DNA of 64,000 bases from Oxyruncus cristatus. Taxonomy: Eukaryota > Chordata > Aves > Passeriformes > Cotingidae. The stretch is taken from contig VXAY01004719.1 of assembly GCA_013399855.1 (NCBI GenBank), forward strand, positions 310,001 to 374,000. The letters are read 5' to 3'. Made by a program: the position numbers and the translations under genes. The notes below the pieces were generated by a model. It saw only the letters and a list, made by a program, of their open reading frames with translations, ran no database searches and was not told the origin of the DNA. Position 1 is the stretch's first letter. Each line of letters begins with the position of its first letter. This document shows positions 63,601 through 64,000 of this stretch, one piece after another.

Positions 63601-64000
63601 CCCTTCAAGAGAACTTAATGCTTATTTAGATTCATAGGGATGGTTAGTTCATAAATCAGACTGCTGAGATGTGGCCTTGTGCTTAAGCTTCCGTGCAGTC
63701 CTTCAACGAATACATCTTAATAAAATTTTTAAAAAATCCTAAAATATTCAACACTAATTTCAATGGAAGCAATAAAAATGAGGGATAATAAATATATATA
63801 TATGAAAATGTCTATTCACAAAAAAACAAAAAGGTGTTTCTCCAGAAAGCTTACTTGTAGAAATTCAAAATTAAAAAACTCATAAAGGCTTAGCACACCC
63901 ATCTGTAATATGGCTCTGCAAGGAACTTTGTAAATATTTCTGTTCTATTTCCATTTCTGAAAGATCTCATGACAGCAATGAAAACAGCTCTTTGCCTTTT
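57676..64000 (-). other. LRCH1: LRCH1 intron upstream of the terminal exons (no further exon seen)
   Basis: About 6.3 kb to the window edge. I looked on the minus strand for the preceding CH-domain exon, expected to encode a NVENFLEAC-like stretch, and did not find it. It probably lies beyond 64000. Only short AT microsatellites (for example near 63795), a poly-T run near 58820 and a small CTTTCAA-rich direct repeat near 60632-60670 are visible. Confidence 0.6.

Overview
The window is vertebrate nuclear DNA with interrupted genes, GT-AG introns, a CpG-island promoter and CR1 LINEs. CR1 3' ends point to a bird. A tRNA-Ile-headed SINE with a CR1 tail (TguSINE1-like) points to a passerine. No bacterial, phage or organellar feature is present.

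Layout from left to right. (1) 1-16.5 kb: the last intron and last coding exon of HTR2A (serotonin receptor 5-HT2A, + strand), then the start of its 3' UTR. The intron carries a CR1 3' fragment and, 90 bases before the exon, a 19-bp inverted repeat. (2) 16.5-31.5 kb: gene-poor spacer holding a probable solo LTR, a decayed antisense CR1 ORF2, a TguSINE1-like SINE and a polypurine tract. (3) 31.5-43.3 kb: complete coding region of ESD (S-formylglutathione hydrolase / esterase D, + strand). It has a CpG-island promoter interrupted by a 163-base assembly gap and eight coding exons that join into 282 codons. The last intron uses a GC donor. (4) 43.3-45.3 kb: convergent spacer. (5) 45.3-64 kb: the 3' end of LRCH1 on the - strand. 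Two alternative terminal exons are recognisable. One completes the calponin-homology domain and ends in the cytosol; the other, about 10 kb upstream, encodes a divergent version of the same helix followed by a C-terminal membrane anchor.

The order HTR2A-ESD-LRCH1, with ESD and LRCH1 tail to tail, matches human 13q14. The three genes do not form a pathway: one is a Gq-coupled receptor, one a formaldehyde-detoxifying hydrolase and one a cytoskeletal/DOCK-binding scaffold. The window is conserved synteny with lineage-specific retroelement insertions. I found no wholly new gene system. The observations most worth following up are the paired LRCH1 terminal exons, the intronic hairpin beside the HTR2A exon, two HTR2A substitutions and the GC-AG intron in ESD. 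All exon calls come from reading splice signals and recognising protein families; no alignment was run.
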